In this document: positions 16,156 to 23,755 of the stretch, piece after piece
How positions within the stretch are numbered: the stretch's first letter is position 1
Layout of the letters: each line of letters begins with the position of its first letter
Source: M3007 sp044347755
GTDB lineage: Bacteria > Bacteroidota > Bacteroidia > Chitinophagales > Saprospiraceae
DNA: 64,000 bases
Assembly: GCA_044347755.1 (NCBI GenBank)
Contig: JBIKUE010000011.1
Coordinates: 8,915 to 72,914 of the forward strand
Direction of reading: 5' to 3'
The notes under the pieces: model-generated
What the model saw: the letters and a program-made list of their open reading frames with translations, nothing else
What the model was told of the DNA's origin: nothing
The model's database searches: none
Position numbers and translations under genes: made by a program

Positions 16156-16686
16156 TTATTTCCCGTCCCGATATTTCTCCCAGGTTGTTTTGGCATACAT
16201 TTCCTCAGCAGCAAAACGCAATTCTTTCAAAAGGTCCGGCGATTCCTTGAATCCGGGCGAAATCATAATCCGCTCATATTTTTCATTGAGATAAACCAGT
16301 GAAGGGTATCCCATTTTGCCGTCAAGCAGTGCATAAGCCAATGAATGAACGCCGCCTCGACCGTTATCATTAGACACATACTCAAAATTTTCGCCGTTAA
16401 ACTTAATGGCCTCCCGCTGTTCGCCATTCAATTTTACCGGGTAAAAATGCTTTGAAACATAAGCCGTAACTGAAGGGTCGGCAAATGCTCCTTTGTCCAT
16501 TTTTTTACACCAACCACACCAATTAGTATATACATCAACCAGGATCTTTTTAGGATTCCTTTTATTGAGCGCTACAGCCTCCTCCCAGGTATACCAACGC
16601 ATGGGCTCTGGAGCAGGCTTTGTAAACGAAAGTGTGATCAGGGCAAAGGCCGCAAACACTAATGAAGGCAGTAGGATTTTCTTCAT
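16156..16686 (-). CDS. Secreted thioredoxin-fold protein
   Basis: This 176-residue protein has a signal peptide (MKKILLPSLVFAAFALITLS) and a thioredoxin fold with the active-site sequence YTNWCGWCKKMDKGAF (CGWC, about residues 68-71). The WCKKMD context and YPSLVYLNEKYERI cis-Pro region resemble the DUF255/YyaL-type and DsbD-gamma-like thioredoxins common in Bacteroidota, which work in periplasmic disulfide reduction or cytochrome maturation. The start at 16686 was chosen because it begins the signal peptide. The upstream neighbour on the same strand is a glycosyltransferase 92 bp away, with no obvious link. Confidence 0.85.
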   Translation of the reverse strand: MKKILLPSLVFAAFALITLSFTKPAPEPMRWYTWEEAVALNKRNPKKILVDVYTNWCGWCKKMDKGAFADPSVTAYVSKHFYPVKLNGEQREAIKFNGENFEYVSNDNGRGGVHSLAYALLDGKMGYPSLVYLNEKYERIMISPGFKESPDLLKELRFAAEEMYAKTTWEKYRDGK

Positions 16687-16778
16687 AAAAAGAGAAAAGT
16701 AAAGTGAACAATACCGCAAACGGCATCACAAAAGTAAGTGGCTTTGCCGGGCGTTTTCGTTAAGGAATGGATAAAGTA

Positions 16779-17657
16779 TCAATCCTCTAACAAAATATAA
16801 TTGCGATATTCCCCCGGGCGCCAGCCTGTGAGTCGCTCCACCCAGTTAGAGATCCAATCTTTTAATGGCCAGCGAGCTTTGGTTGGATCTGTTGAAAATT
16901 GCCAGTTTTGGGCTTCAATTCGGGCATGCATCACTTTTGGATGCGTACCTTCAAAACGGGCCAGTGGTTCTGAACCATCGTATAAAAAAGAATCTGCGGT
17001 TCCCACAAACTTCAATGCATCTTCATCAGTAAGCCATAACTTTTTGAAATGCAATTGTTTTTGTTGTTGTACACCCGGATGACGAACCCAGCCATAATGA
17101 TGAATATAGGCATTGGCTTTTCGTACCCGCAGTTTTTCACCGTTCCCCTTCCGGAATCCTTGAGCATCCCGGTAAGAAAAGATGGATTTATCGTTTCGAA
17201 CTACTCTGATTTCCCGCCGGTACCAGCGTCGGCTCATTCCCATAAAGTCATATGAACCATAAAAATGCCTGTAATCAAATAATAAGCCATCCGTTTTGGG
17301 ATCATGGAGCCATTTTTCCATAGAGGCCCGAACTGCAGGCAGGTCGTTTTCATGCACACATTCATCTCCCTGAATATAAAAACACCAGTCATACTCCTCA
17401 GGTATGGCCTGAAATGCCTTATCTGTTTCAACGGCTAAAACCCGTCCGCCTTCCCGCAGGGAATCGTCCCATTCTGTTTCCATAATATGTATTTTGGGAT
17501 CGCCGATACTTCTGACCAGCGCAAGCGTTTGATCGTCAGACTTTCCAACTGCCACCATAAAATAATCACAAACAGGCAGGATTGACTGGATGGCCTGCAC
17601 CACTGGGTAATCGTAGGTAATAGCATTTCTGACGAAGGTGAAACCGGCAATTTTCAT
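16779..17657 (-). CDS. Glycosyltransferase family 2-like protein
   Basis: The 292-residue cytosolic protein begins MKIAGFTFVRNAITYDYPVV, the opening of a GT-A fold group acting on polysaccharides or glycoproteins. It has a DYFMVAVGKSDDQT strand, and WCFYIQGDECVHE supplies the DxD-like (GDE) metal and nucleotide-sugar motif at about 115-121. The C-terminal part is rich in aromatic residues (HFYGSYDFMGMSRRWYRRE). The sugar and acceptor are unknown. No other polysaccharide genes are adjacent. Confidence 0.82.
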   Translation of the reverse strand: MKIAGFTFVRNAITYDYPVVQAIQSILPVCDYFMVAVGKSDDQTLALVRSIGDPKIHIMETEWDDSLREGGRVLAVETDKAFQAIPEEYDWCFYIQGDECVHENDLPAVRASMEKWLHDPKTDGLLFDYRHFYGSYDFMGMSRRWYRREIRVVRNDKSIFSYRDAQGFRKGNGEKLRVRKANAYIHHYGWVRHPGVQQQKQLHFKKLWLTDEDALKFVGTADSFLYDGSEPLARFEGTHPKVMHARIEAQNWQFSTDPTKARWPLKDWISNWVERLTGWRPGEYRNYILLED

Positions 17658-17811
17658 GGGGCAAAACTATATGGATTTACATGAAGACGCGGTGGATTTA
17701 ACCTGTACTTTACAAATAGGTGCGAATGTGGTTACAAAGTCTTATTTTTGAGGCAGTAAAACCATATTGCCCGAAATTCGTTCTTGTAAGTTACCTACTT
17801 TCCTTCACCAC

Positions 17812-18435
17812 ATGGAACCTATATACATACTTCCCGAAGTAGGCGATCAGGCACCATCTTTTGAGGTAGAAACCGAAAAGGGATGGTTGCATTTTCCGGA
17901 GTATACAGCAGGTTCCTGGTGTATTTTCTTCGCTCATCCAGCCAATTTCACCTCAGCATGGACCATGTTCTCTGCATTCCTGGCCATGAAAGAGCGTTGG
18001 CTGAATGAACGCAATACTAAGGTACTGGCGCTGACCAATGAATCGCTCAGGCAGAATAACCAATGGGCTGATAAAGCTCGCCGCTACATCGGCATTTACC
18101 TGAAAGCACCCGTCATTGAAGATCTGGATTTTCAAATTGCCAAAAAATTCGGATTGGCCTCCGCCCGGCGGCCACAACCCGGGTGTGACCGTTTAGCGCT
18201 GATCATCGATCCTCAAGGCATAGTCAGAATGATCATTCACAGACCATTACCCAATATTGAAAACGCTTTATTGGAAATTGAAATGGAACTTGACCGCTTG
18301 CAGGGAAAAGTAACCGGCCAATTGCCCCCCCAGCAACCTCAGCCCATTCAGGTGGAAGAAATATCCGATGCCACCAAGAAAAACTACAAAACTGATCCCG
18401 CCTATTTCTCTCGGAAGAAATTCCTCCCGAATTAG
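17812..18435 (+). CDS. Peroxiredoxin (Prx6-like) homologue lacking the peroxidatic cysteine
   Basis: This 207-residue AhpC/TSA-family protein starts MEPIYILPEVGDQAPSFEVE; a longer frame from 17767 was rejected. In 1-Cys peroxiredoxins the active-site loop reads HPADFTPVCTTE, with the peroxidatic Cys after PV. Here the loop is AHPANFTSAWTMF, so Trp50 stands where the Cys should be. The rest of the fold is kept, including KVLALTNESLRQNNQWADKA and the C-terminal dimerisation part (RLALIIDPQGIVRMIIHRP). Cys37 and the Cys in PQPGCDRL are not at the catalytic position. It probably does not reduce peroxide by the usual mechanism and may be a scaffold or sensor, or use another thiol. Confidence 0.85.
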   Translation: MEPIYILPEVGDQAPSFEVETEKGWLHFPEYTAGSWCIFFAHPANFTSAWTMFSAFLAMKERWLNERNTKVLALTNESLRQNNQWADKARRYIGIYLKAPVIEDLDFQIAKKFGLASARRPQPGCDRLALIIDPQGIVRMIIHRPLPNIENALLEIEMELDRLQGKVTGQLPPQQPQPIQVEEISDATKKNYKTDPAYFSRKKFLPN

Positions 18436-18583
18436 CACCACGTGGTTTAACTTTTTTACAAAAACATGGTAAAAAAGCCACCCTACCAAATCAATTAGCA
18501 ACCTACATTTACAGCCGGATTTTGTCTAAATAAATCTACCACAACTAAACCAGTTCATCCTGCCCAGGTTCAACCTTCTGATC

Positions 18584-18817
18584 ATGCAACGTCGCTATCG
18601 AACCATTAAAGATCTGAAAATCAACGAAAGCGCTAAAGCCATCGCTTTTGAAGATTCCAACCTGGCATGCAAACTAACCTCCATGGGTGTATTGCCTGGC
18701 ACCCGCATTGAAATGATTCGAACTTCGCCATTTGGCAGCGCCTACTATGTAAAGGCAGATGGGGTACGCCTGGCCCTTAGAGAAGAAGAAGCAGCAAGCA
18801 TTTTGCTGGAAGCGTAA
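18584..18817 (+). CDS. feoA: Ferrous iron transport protein A
   Basis: This 77-residue protein is a single FeoA (SH3-like) domain: RYRTIKDLKINESAKAIAF, then LACKLTSMGVLPGTRIEMIR and a final VRLALREEEAASILLE. FeoA binds and stabilises the FeoB transporter on the cytosolic side. It lies 42 bp upstream of the preferred feoB start, and the two are surely co-transcribed. A 10-bp palindrome ACCACGTGGT (18437-18446) and a near-consensus TACATTTA box (18504-18511) lie upstream; neither is firm evidence of an operator. Confidence 0.93.
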   Translation: MQRRYRTIKDLKINESAKAIAFEDSNLACKLTSMGVLPGTRIEMIRTSPFGSAYYVKADGVRLALREEEAASILLEA

Positions 18818-18859
18818 CTCTTATTGGATTTGTGCGAACTAATTTCGCACCAGAAATTT

Positions 18860-21022
18860 ATGCACGGCGACGTAGATTCCCATATTCTTAAGATTGCACT
18901 TATTGGCAACCCCAACAGTGGTAAATCTACTGTGTTCAACCAAATAACCGGGTTGCGACAGAGAACCGGCAATTTCCCTGGCGTTACCGTGGAGGTAAAA
19001 GAGGGCAGTCTTCATTTCCCTAACGGACAGGAAGCTGTTTTGTACGACTTCCCTGGCACCTACAGTTTGTATCCAACCTCAAGTGATGAAAAGGTCGTTG
19101 CATCTGTATTGTGCAATCCATCAGACCCGTTTTTCCCGGATGCTATCTTGTACGTTGCCGATGTAACCAAGCTGGAGAAACATCTTTTGTTATTTACCCA
19201 ATTACTTGACTTGAACCTTCCCATTGTGCTGGCACTTAACATGTCGGATAGTGCCGCAGATCTCGGGATAAAAGTCAATGTACCCAAACTGACAGAAACG
19301 TTTGGCGTGCCGGTGGTTTCTATTAGTGGGCGAACTGGTCATAATACCATGCGCCTGCTTCTTGAATTGGAAAAGCTGGTCCAGCTAAATAGCGCATTGG
19401 GTCGAAAGCCTTTTTATGTCTTTAATGAAACTGAAAAACAGATATCAGAAGCGGTAAGGCTAAACCTTGCTATTGAAAATCCCTATCGTGCATTACTGAC
19501 GGCGCATCATTACCAATGGCTTCCATTTCTAAAAAAATCCGACAAAGACACCATTGGCGCTATTAATGATACCAAAAAATTCCAGTCTCTGCGCACACAA
19601 GTGGATGAAACATTGGAGCGGTATGACCGTTTCACCCCATTGTCCCAACAAGCGGTAAATGCGCCACCGGCTTTTCCAAATACTGTTACTGACCGGATTG
19701 ACGCAGTGTTAACGCACCGATGGTGGGGACCTTTGATCTTCCTGTTTGTGATGTTGTTGATATTTCAAGCCATCTTTGATTGGAGTACCTACCCCATGGA
19801 TTGGATTGAAAGCGGGTTCGCATCCCTTGGCGAATTGATTACGACACATATGCCAGCCGCCTGGTATACTGAATTGCTAACAGATGGAATACTGGCTGGC
19901 TTGGGCGGAATCATGGTTTTTATTCCACAGATCGCCTTGTTGTTCTTGTTAGTCAGTATTTTAGAAGAAATCGGATACATGTCGCGGGTGGTGTTTATGT
20001 TTGATAAGACCATGCGACGTTTTGGCATGAATGGCCGAAGTATGATTTCTTTGATCAGTGGAAGCGCCTGTGCCGTACCAGCCATTATGAGCAGTCGAAC
20101 CATTGGTAATTGGCAGGAACGATTGATAACCATTATGGTTACTCCCTTCATCAGTTGCAGCGCACGAATTCCGGTGTACCTTGTATTGATTGGGCTTGCT
20201 GTTCCTGCCATCAAGATCATGGGAGTATTCAGCCTGCCATCTTTGGTATTTGGCGCCATGTATTTGCTGGGGTTGCTAACTGCATTAGCTGCTGGCTGGG
20301 CCATGAAAAGATGGTTGAACCGACGTGAACATTCCTTCCTAGCCATTGAGTTACCCGTTTACCGTATGCCACACTGGAAAAACGTGGTGCTGAATGTGCG
20401 GGAAAATGTATGGGCATTTATCACCGGAGCCGGAAAAATCATCCTGGTTGTTTCCATTGCACTTTGGGCATTATCACGATTCGGGCCTGGCAACGCGATA
20501 GAACAGGCGGAATCTACGGCCAGAATGGAATCTATACAAAAAGGGGCAGACACTATTGCCACCGAAGAACTGGTGCAGCAACGCCGACTGGAAGCCTCCT
20601 GGGCAGGTCAGGCCGGAAAATGGATGGAGCCAGCCATTCGGCCACTGGGTTACGACTGGAAAATAGGCATTGCGCTGCTCACTTCTTTTGCCGCCCGAGA
20701 GGTGTTTACCGGTACATTGGCTGTTTTGTACAACATGAGTGAACAGGAAGCAGATATCAATGATCGTTCAGAAACTCAGGCAAAAGCAACTTTGAGGGAG
20801 AAAATGAAAGGAGAAAAACACAGCGATAATGGCAAACCTGTATACAGCCTGGCAACAGCTTTATCGCTCCTGGTGTTTTATGCACTTTCTATGCAATGTT
20901 TCAGTACCCTTGCAGTAGTCAAACGTGAAACCGGAAGTTGGAAGTGGGCGTTAATGCAGTTCCTTTTCATGAGCATTTTAGCCTACTTCGCGGCATGGGC
21001 TGTTTATGTAGCATTTACCTAA
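18860..21022 (+). CDS. feoB: Ferrous iron transporter FeoB
   Basis: This 720-residue protein imports Fe(II) across the inner membrane. The N-terminal GTPase domain has G1 GNPNSGKST (about 16-24), G3 YDFPGTYS, and G4 NMSD, followed by a helical GDI-like region. The C-terminal half holds two gate domains with many membrane helices, including the SGSACAVPAIMSSRTIGN and CSARIPVYLVL motifs around conserved cysteines, and the late TSFAAREVFTGTLAVLYNM. I prefer the ATG at 18860; an in-frame TTG at 18824 would add 12 residues. A small hairpin (18832-18850, GTGCGAA...TTCGCAC) lies just before the start and could affect translation. Confidence 0.94.
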   Translation: MHGDVDSHILKIALIGNPNSGKSTVFNQITGLRQRTGNFPGVTVEVKEGSLHFPNGQEAVLYDFPGTYSLYPTSSDEKVVASVLCNPSDPFFPDAILYVADVTKLEKHLLLFTQLLDLNLPIVLALNMSDSAADLGIKVNVPKLTETFGVPVVSISGRTGHNTMRLLLELEKLVQLNSALGRKPFYVFNETEKQISEAVRLNLAIENPYRALLTAHHYQWLPFLKKSDKDTIGAINDTKKFQSLRTQVDETLERYDRFTPLSQQAVNAPPAFPNTVTDRIDAVLTHRWWGPLIFLFVMLLIFQAIFDWSTYPMDWIESGFASLGELITTHMPAAWYTELLTDGILAGLGGIMVFIPQIALLFLLVSILEEIGYMSRVVFMFDKTMRRFGMNGRSMISLISGSACAVPAIMSSRTIGNWQERLITIMVTPFISCSARIPVYLVLIGLAVPAIKIMGVFSLPSLVFGAMYLLGLLTALAAGWAMKRWLNRREHSFLAIELPVYRMPHWKNVVLNVRENVWAFITGAGKIILVVSIALWALSRFGPGNAIEQAESTARMESIQKGADTIATEELVQQRRLEASWAGQAGKWMEPAIRPLGYDWKIGIALLTSFAAREVFTGTLAVLYNMSEQEADINDRSETQAKATLREKMKGEKHSDNGKPVYSLATALSLLVFYALSMQCFSTLAVVKRETGSWKWALMQFLFMSILAYFAAWAVYVAFT

Positions 21023-21083
21023 CCCACATGAACAGTCCTATGATTTTACTCCTGAAATCAAACCAAAGGACCTCAACACGCGC

Positions 21084-21770
21084 TTAGTTTTCGGTGCGCC
21101 CGTTGGTGATGGAGGCGATTTTCCCACCTTTAATTTTCAGGATCCGTTGCGTACGCTGGGCCAGTTCCAGATCATGTGTAACCAATACCAGCGTAGTTCC
21201 GGCTGTGCGATTGAGGTCGAAGATCAAATCTACAATACCAGCCGCATTTTCCATGTCCAAATTGCCGGTAGGCTCATCAGCGAATAAAATTTTTGGGCTA
21301 TTGGAAAAGGCTCTTGCTATGCAGACCCGTTGCTGTTCTCCTCCGGAAAGCTGCGTTGGATAGTGATCCAAACGACTGCTCAGCCCAACTTTTTCCAGCC
21401 AAAATCTGGCCACTTCTTCAGCCTTGCCATCACCACGCAATTCCAGAGGAACCATTACATTTTCCAGCGCAGTGAGTGTAGGTATCAATTGAAAATTCTG
21501 GAAAACGAAACCTACATATTGATTGCGAACTTCAGCCCGCTCATCTTCTGAAAGCTTGTCTAACACGATATTATTCAGCGCAACAGAACCGCTGGTAGCA
21601 CGATCCAGCCCGGCACAGAGTCCCAGCAAAGTAGTTTTACCAGAACCAGAAGGCCCAACGATAGCAAAAGTATCACCTGCTTGTAATTCAAACGTTACAT
21701 CATCAAGTACCGTAAGATCCGTTTGATGTGCGGTGCGATACTGTTTGGTCAAATTGGAAACTGAGAGCAT
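21084..21770 (-). CDS. ABC transporter ATP-binding protein (LolD/MacB-like)
   Basis: The 228-residue ATPase starts MLSVSNLTKQYRT; a longer frame from 21806 is less likely. Motifs are Walker A GPSGSGKTTLLG (about 39-50), the Q-loop FVFQNFQLIPTLTALENV, signature LSGGEQQRVCIARAF, Walker B ILFADEPTGNLD and H-loop VTHD. The IPTLTALENVMVPLEL context is that of the LolD/MacB/FtsE type VII group that powers lipoprotein export or mechanotransmission. No permease gene adjoins it, so the partner must be elsewhere or it is an orphan. It is convergent with feoB. Confidence 0.88.
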   Translation of the reverse strand: MLSVSNLTKQYRTAHQTDLTVLDDVTFELQAGDTFAIVGPSGSGKTTLLGLCAGLDRATSGSVALNNIVLDKLSEDERAEVRNQYVGFVFQNFQLIPTLTALENVMVPLELRGDGKAEEVARFWLEKVGLSSRLDHYPTQLSGGEQQRVCIARAFSNSPKILFADEPTGNLDMENAAGIVDLIFDLNRTAGTTLVLVTHDLELAQRTQRILKIKGGKIASITNGRTEN

Positions 21771-21860
21771 AAGAAGATAAATAAGATTGGTCAGGCAAAG
21801 ATCCAAAACAAAAACAGCAAGCCCTTCATCTGGTTGTGAAAACGAGACAGAAGACCGAAA

Positions 21861-21893
21861 TTAATAGATCGGGAGAGGTTGAGGGTCTATTAA
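21861..21893. other. Small inverted repeat in the intergenic region before the START gene
   Basis: TTAATAGA (21861-21868) faces TCTATTAA (21886-21893). It is followed by two TGTGAGGAA-like words. The 295-bp gap between the ABC ATPase start and the START gene otherwise shows nothing recognisable, and the role of this repeat is unknown. Confidence 0.3.
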
Positions 21894-22065
21894 TGTGAGG
21901 AATGTGAGGAACTTAACGGCTTGGATGGCATACTGTTTGCCTGTATGTGTTCGTTAGTAGAAAATCTGTGCCGTTTACAGCTATGGATCAAACGATTCCC
22001 GGATTCTGCTGTTTACCTTTAACCTGCCAATTGAACCACTTGAAAACTTGCACCAATAACTACCT

Positions 22066-22707
22066 ATGATCAAAAAACTATTCGCCCTTGCCCTTTTTGC
22101 TTGCACCTTCCTTTCTTCCATGCAAGCACAGGATGGCTGGATTTTCAAAAATGAAAAAGAGGGCGTAAAAGTCTATTATCGTAAAACTTCTGATGTTTAC
22201 GAACTTAAGTTAGTCACTTCTTTGAAAGCACCTCTTTCAGGCTTGGCTCTGTTGCTGTCTGAAGTAGAAAACTACCCTAAATGGGGTTACAAGGTGCTGG
22301 ACTCCAAAGAGTTGAAGCGAGTTTCCGACACGGAAACCTATTATTATTCGAAACTCGATTTTCCCTGGCCATTGGACGATCGCGATATCATTGTTCATTC
22401 CAAAATGGAGCAGGATCCAATTACACGGCGTATTACGGCCACAAGTATTTCCAGCCCAGACTATCTACCCGGCAACAAAGGAGTTGTCCGCATGCGAAAT
22501 GCACACACCACCTGGACGCTGTTGCCCGGCCCCGGAGGTTGGACGTATGTGGAATATTATATTTATTCAGACCCGGGTGGAAGTTTGCCGGATTGGCTTG
22601 TAAATATGGCGCTGGATGTAGGTCCCCGGGAAACCATCAAAAGTATCCGGAATTTCGTACAACAAGAGAAATACCAGTCAGCCAAACTTGCTCATGTAAA
22701 GAATTAA
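22066..22707 (+). CDS. Secreted START-domain protein
   Basis: This 213-residue protein has a signal peptide (MIKKLFALALFACTFLSSMQAQ) and one START/Bet v1-like domain. Typical segments are WIFKNEKEGVKVYYRKTSDV at its start, VENYPKWGYKVLDSKELKRV, the YYYSKLDFPWPLDDRDIIVHS motif and a final helix with GPRETIKSIRNFVQQ. START domains bind lipids or sterols in a deep cavity. Bacterial secreted copies are common in Bacteroidota, but their ligands are mostly unknown. The stop codon overlaps the end of the repeat element that follows. Confidence 0.87.
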   Translation: MIKKLFALALFACTFLSSMQAQDGWIFKNEKEGVKVYYRKTSDVYELKLVTSLKAPLSGLALLLSEVENYPKWGYKVLDSKELKRVSDTETYYYSKLDFPWPLDDRDIIVHSKMEQDPITRRITATSISSPDYLPGNKGVVRMRNAHTTWTLLPGPGGWTYVEYYIYSDPGGSLPDWLVNMALDVGPRETIKSIRNFVQQEKYQSAKLAHVKN

Positions 22708-22870
22708 AGCGTGTTTAAAATTCCATTGCCTGGCTGCAAGCGCAAAATTTGATCTTATATTGCGTTGCATTTTTTCATCGTAACTGCCGGCTACGCCTGC
22801 AAAATGCGCCTTATCTAAAATAAAATTTTCCTGCTTTCGCTCAGGCATGGAAATTTAAACACGCTCTTAA
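22704..22870. mobile_element. MITE-like inverted-repeat element between START gene and dapB
   Basis: AGCGTGTTTAAAATTCCAT (from 22708) is mirrored at the right end (22842-22866) with two indels. Both ends are bordered by TTAA (22704-22707, 22867-22870). The interior has its own short dyads around CGTAACTGCCGGCTACG and codes for nothing. About 165 bp with terminal inverted repeats suggests a non-autonomous element; TTAA could be its target site. It starts at the START stop codon and ends 52 bp before dapB. Confidence 0.5.
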
Positions 22871-22921
22871 GGTGAAGGCTATTGGTTTATACTTTTTCAT
22901 GACAAAACTTGATTGCTTTAT

Positions 22922-23641
22922 ATGAAGATTGGCTTACTCGGTTATGGCAAAATGGGCAAGGCTATTGATGAAATTGCCGCATCCCGATCAATAGAAGTGG
23001 TCTGGCGTATTGGCAGTAAGGAACTTGCGGCGCTCTCTCCTGAAACCATTCGTCAGGCAGATGTTGTCATTGAATTTACCCGCCCGGAAGCAGCTTTCCA
23101 ACATGTAATGCTTTGCCTGAAAGCAGGAGTGCCTGTAGTTTGTGGCACAACAGGCTGGCAGGAGCAGTTGCCGGAAGCCGAAGAATTTTGCCGGCAAACC
23201 AATGGTTCGCTGCTTTGGGCTTCCAATTTTAGCGTAGGCGTTAATTTGTTTTTCGCGGTCAACCACTTTTTAGCCCTGCTAATGGCAAACCGGCCTGAGT
23301 ACACGGTCTCTCTGACAGAAACCCACCATATCCATAAACTGGATGCTCCCTCCGGCACTGCTATTACACTTGCCAACGATGTCATAGCTGCGGGTGACCG
23401 GTACCAATCCTGGCAACTTTTACCGGCTAAGCTCTTACCCGAACAATTACCCATTACCGCTCTTCGCCAAGGAGAAGTACCAGGAACGCATCAATTGGTC
23501 TGGCAGAGCGACATAGATGAAATCTCCATCGAACACAAAGCTCATTCCAGAATGGGATTTGCATCAGGCGCACTTTTGGCTGCAGAATGGTTGCAAAACA
23601 AGCGTGGCGTATTCCGCATGAAGGACGTTTTAGGCTTGTAA
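22922..23641 (+). CDS. dapB: 4-hydroxy-tetrahydrodipicolinate reductase
   Basis: DapB reduces hydroxytetrahydrodipicolinate with NAD(P)H in diaminopimelate/lysine synthesis. The 239-residue protein begins MKIGLLGYGKMGKAIDEIA (Rossmann GxGxMG). It has VVCGTTGWQE and ASNFSVGVNLF motifs and the catalytic ETHHIHKLDAPSGTAITLA segment with His and Lys. The start at 22922 is preferred over an ATG three codons upstream. The length is normal for the short Bacteroidota form. It is upstream of a giant T9SS cargo gene with which it has no clear link. Confidence 0.94.
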   Translation: MKIGLLGYGKMGKAIDEIAASRSIEVVWRIGSKELAALSPETIRQADVVIEFTRPEAAFQHVMLCLKAGVPVVCGTTGWQEQLPEAEEFCRQTNGSLLWASNFSVGVNLFFAVNHFLALLMANRPEYTVSLTETHHIHKLDAPSGTAITLANDVIAAGDRYQSWQLLPAKLLPEQLPITALRQGEVPGTHQLVWQSDIDEISIEHKAHSRMGFASGALLAAEWLQNKRGVFRMKDVLGL

Positions 23642-23755
23642 AATTCTTTTACAAAAACAGGCAGCTTTTTCCCGCTTTTTTTGAATCTTGCTGGCTCATT
23701 CACCACCATAAGGATGGTGTTCCCTGCCAACAATTTCAAAACCTAAAGCGTTCTC

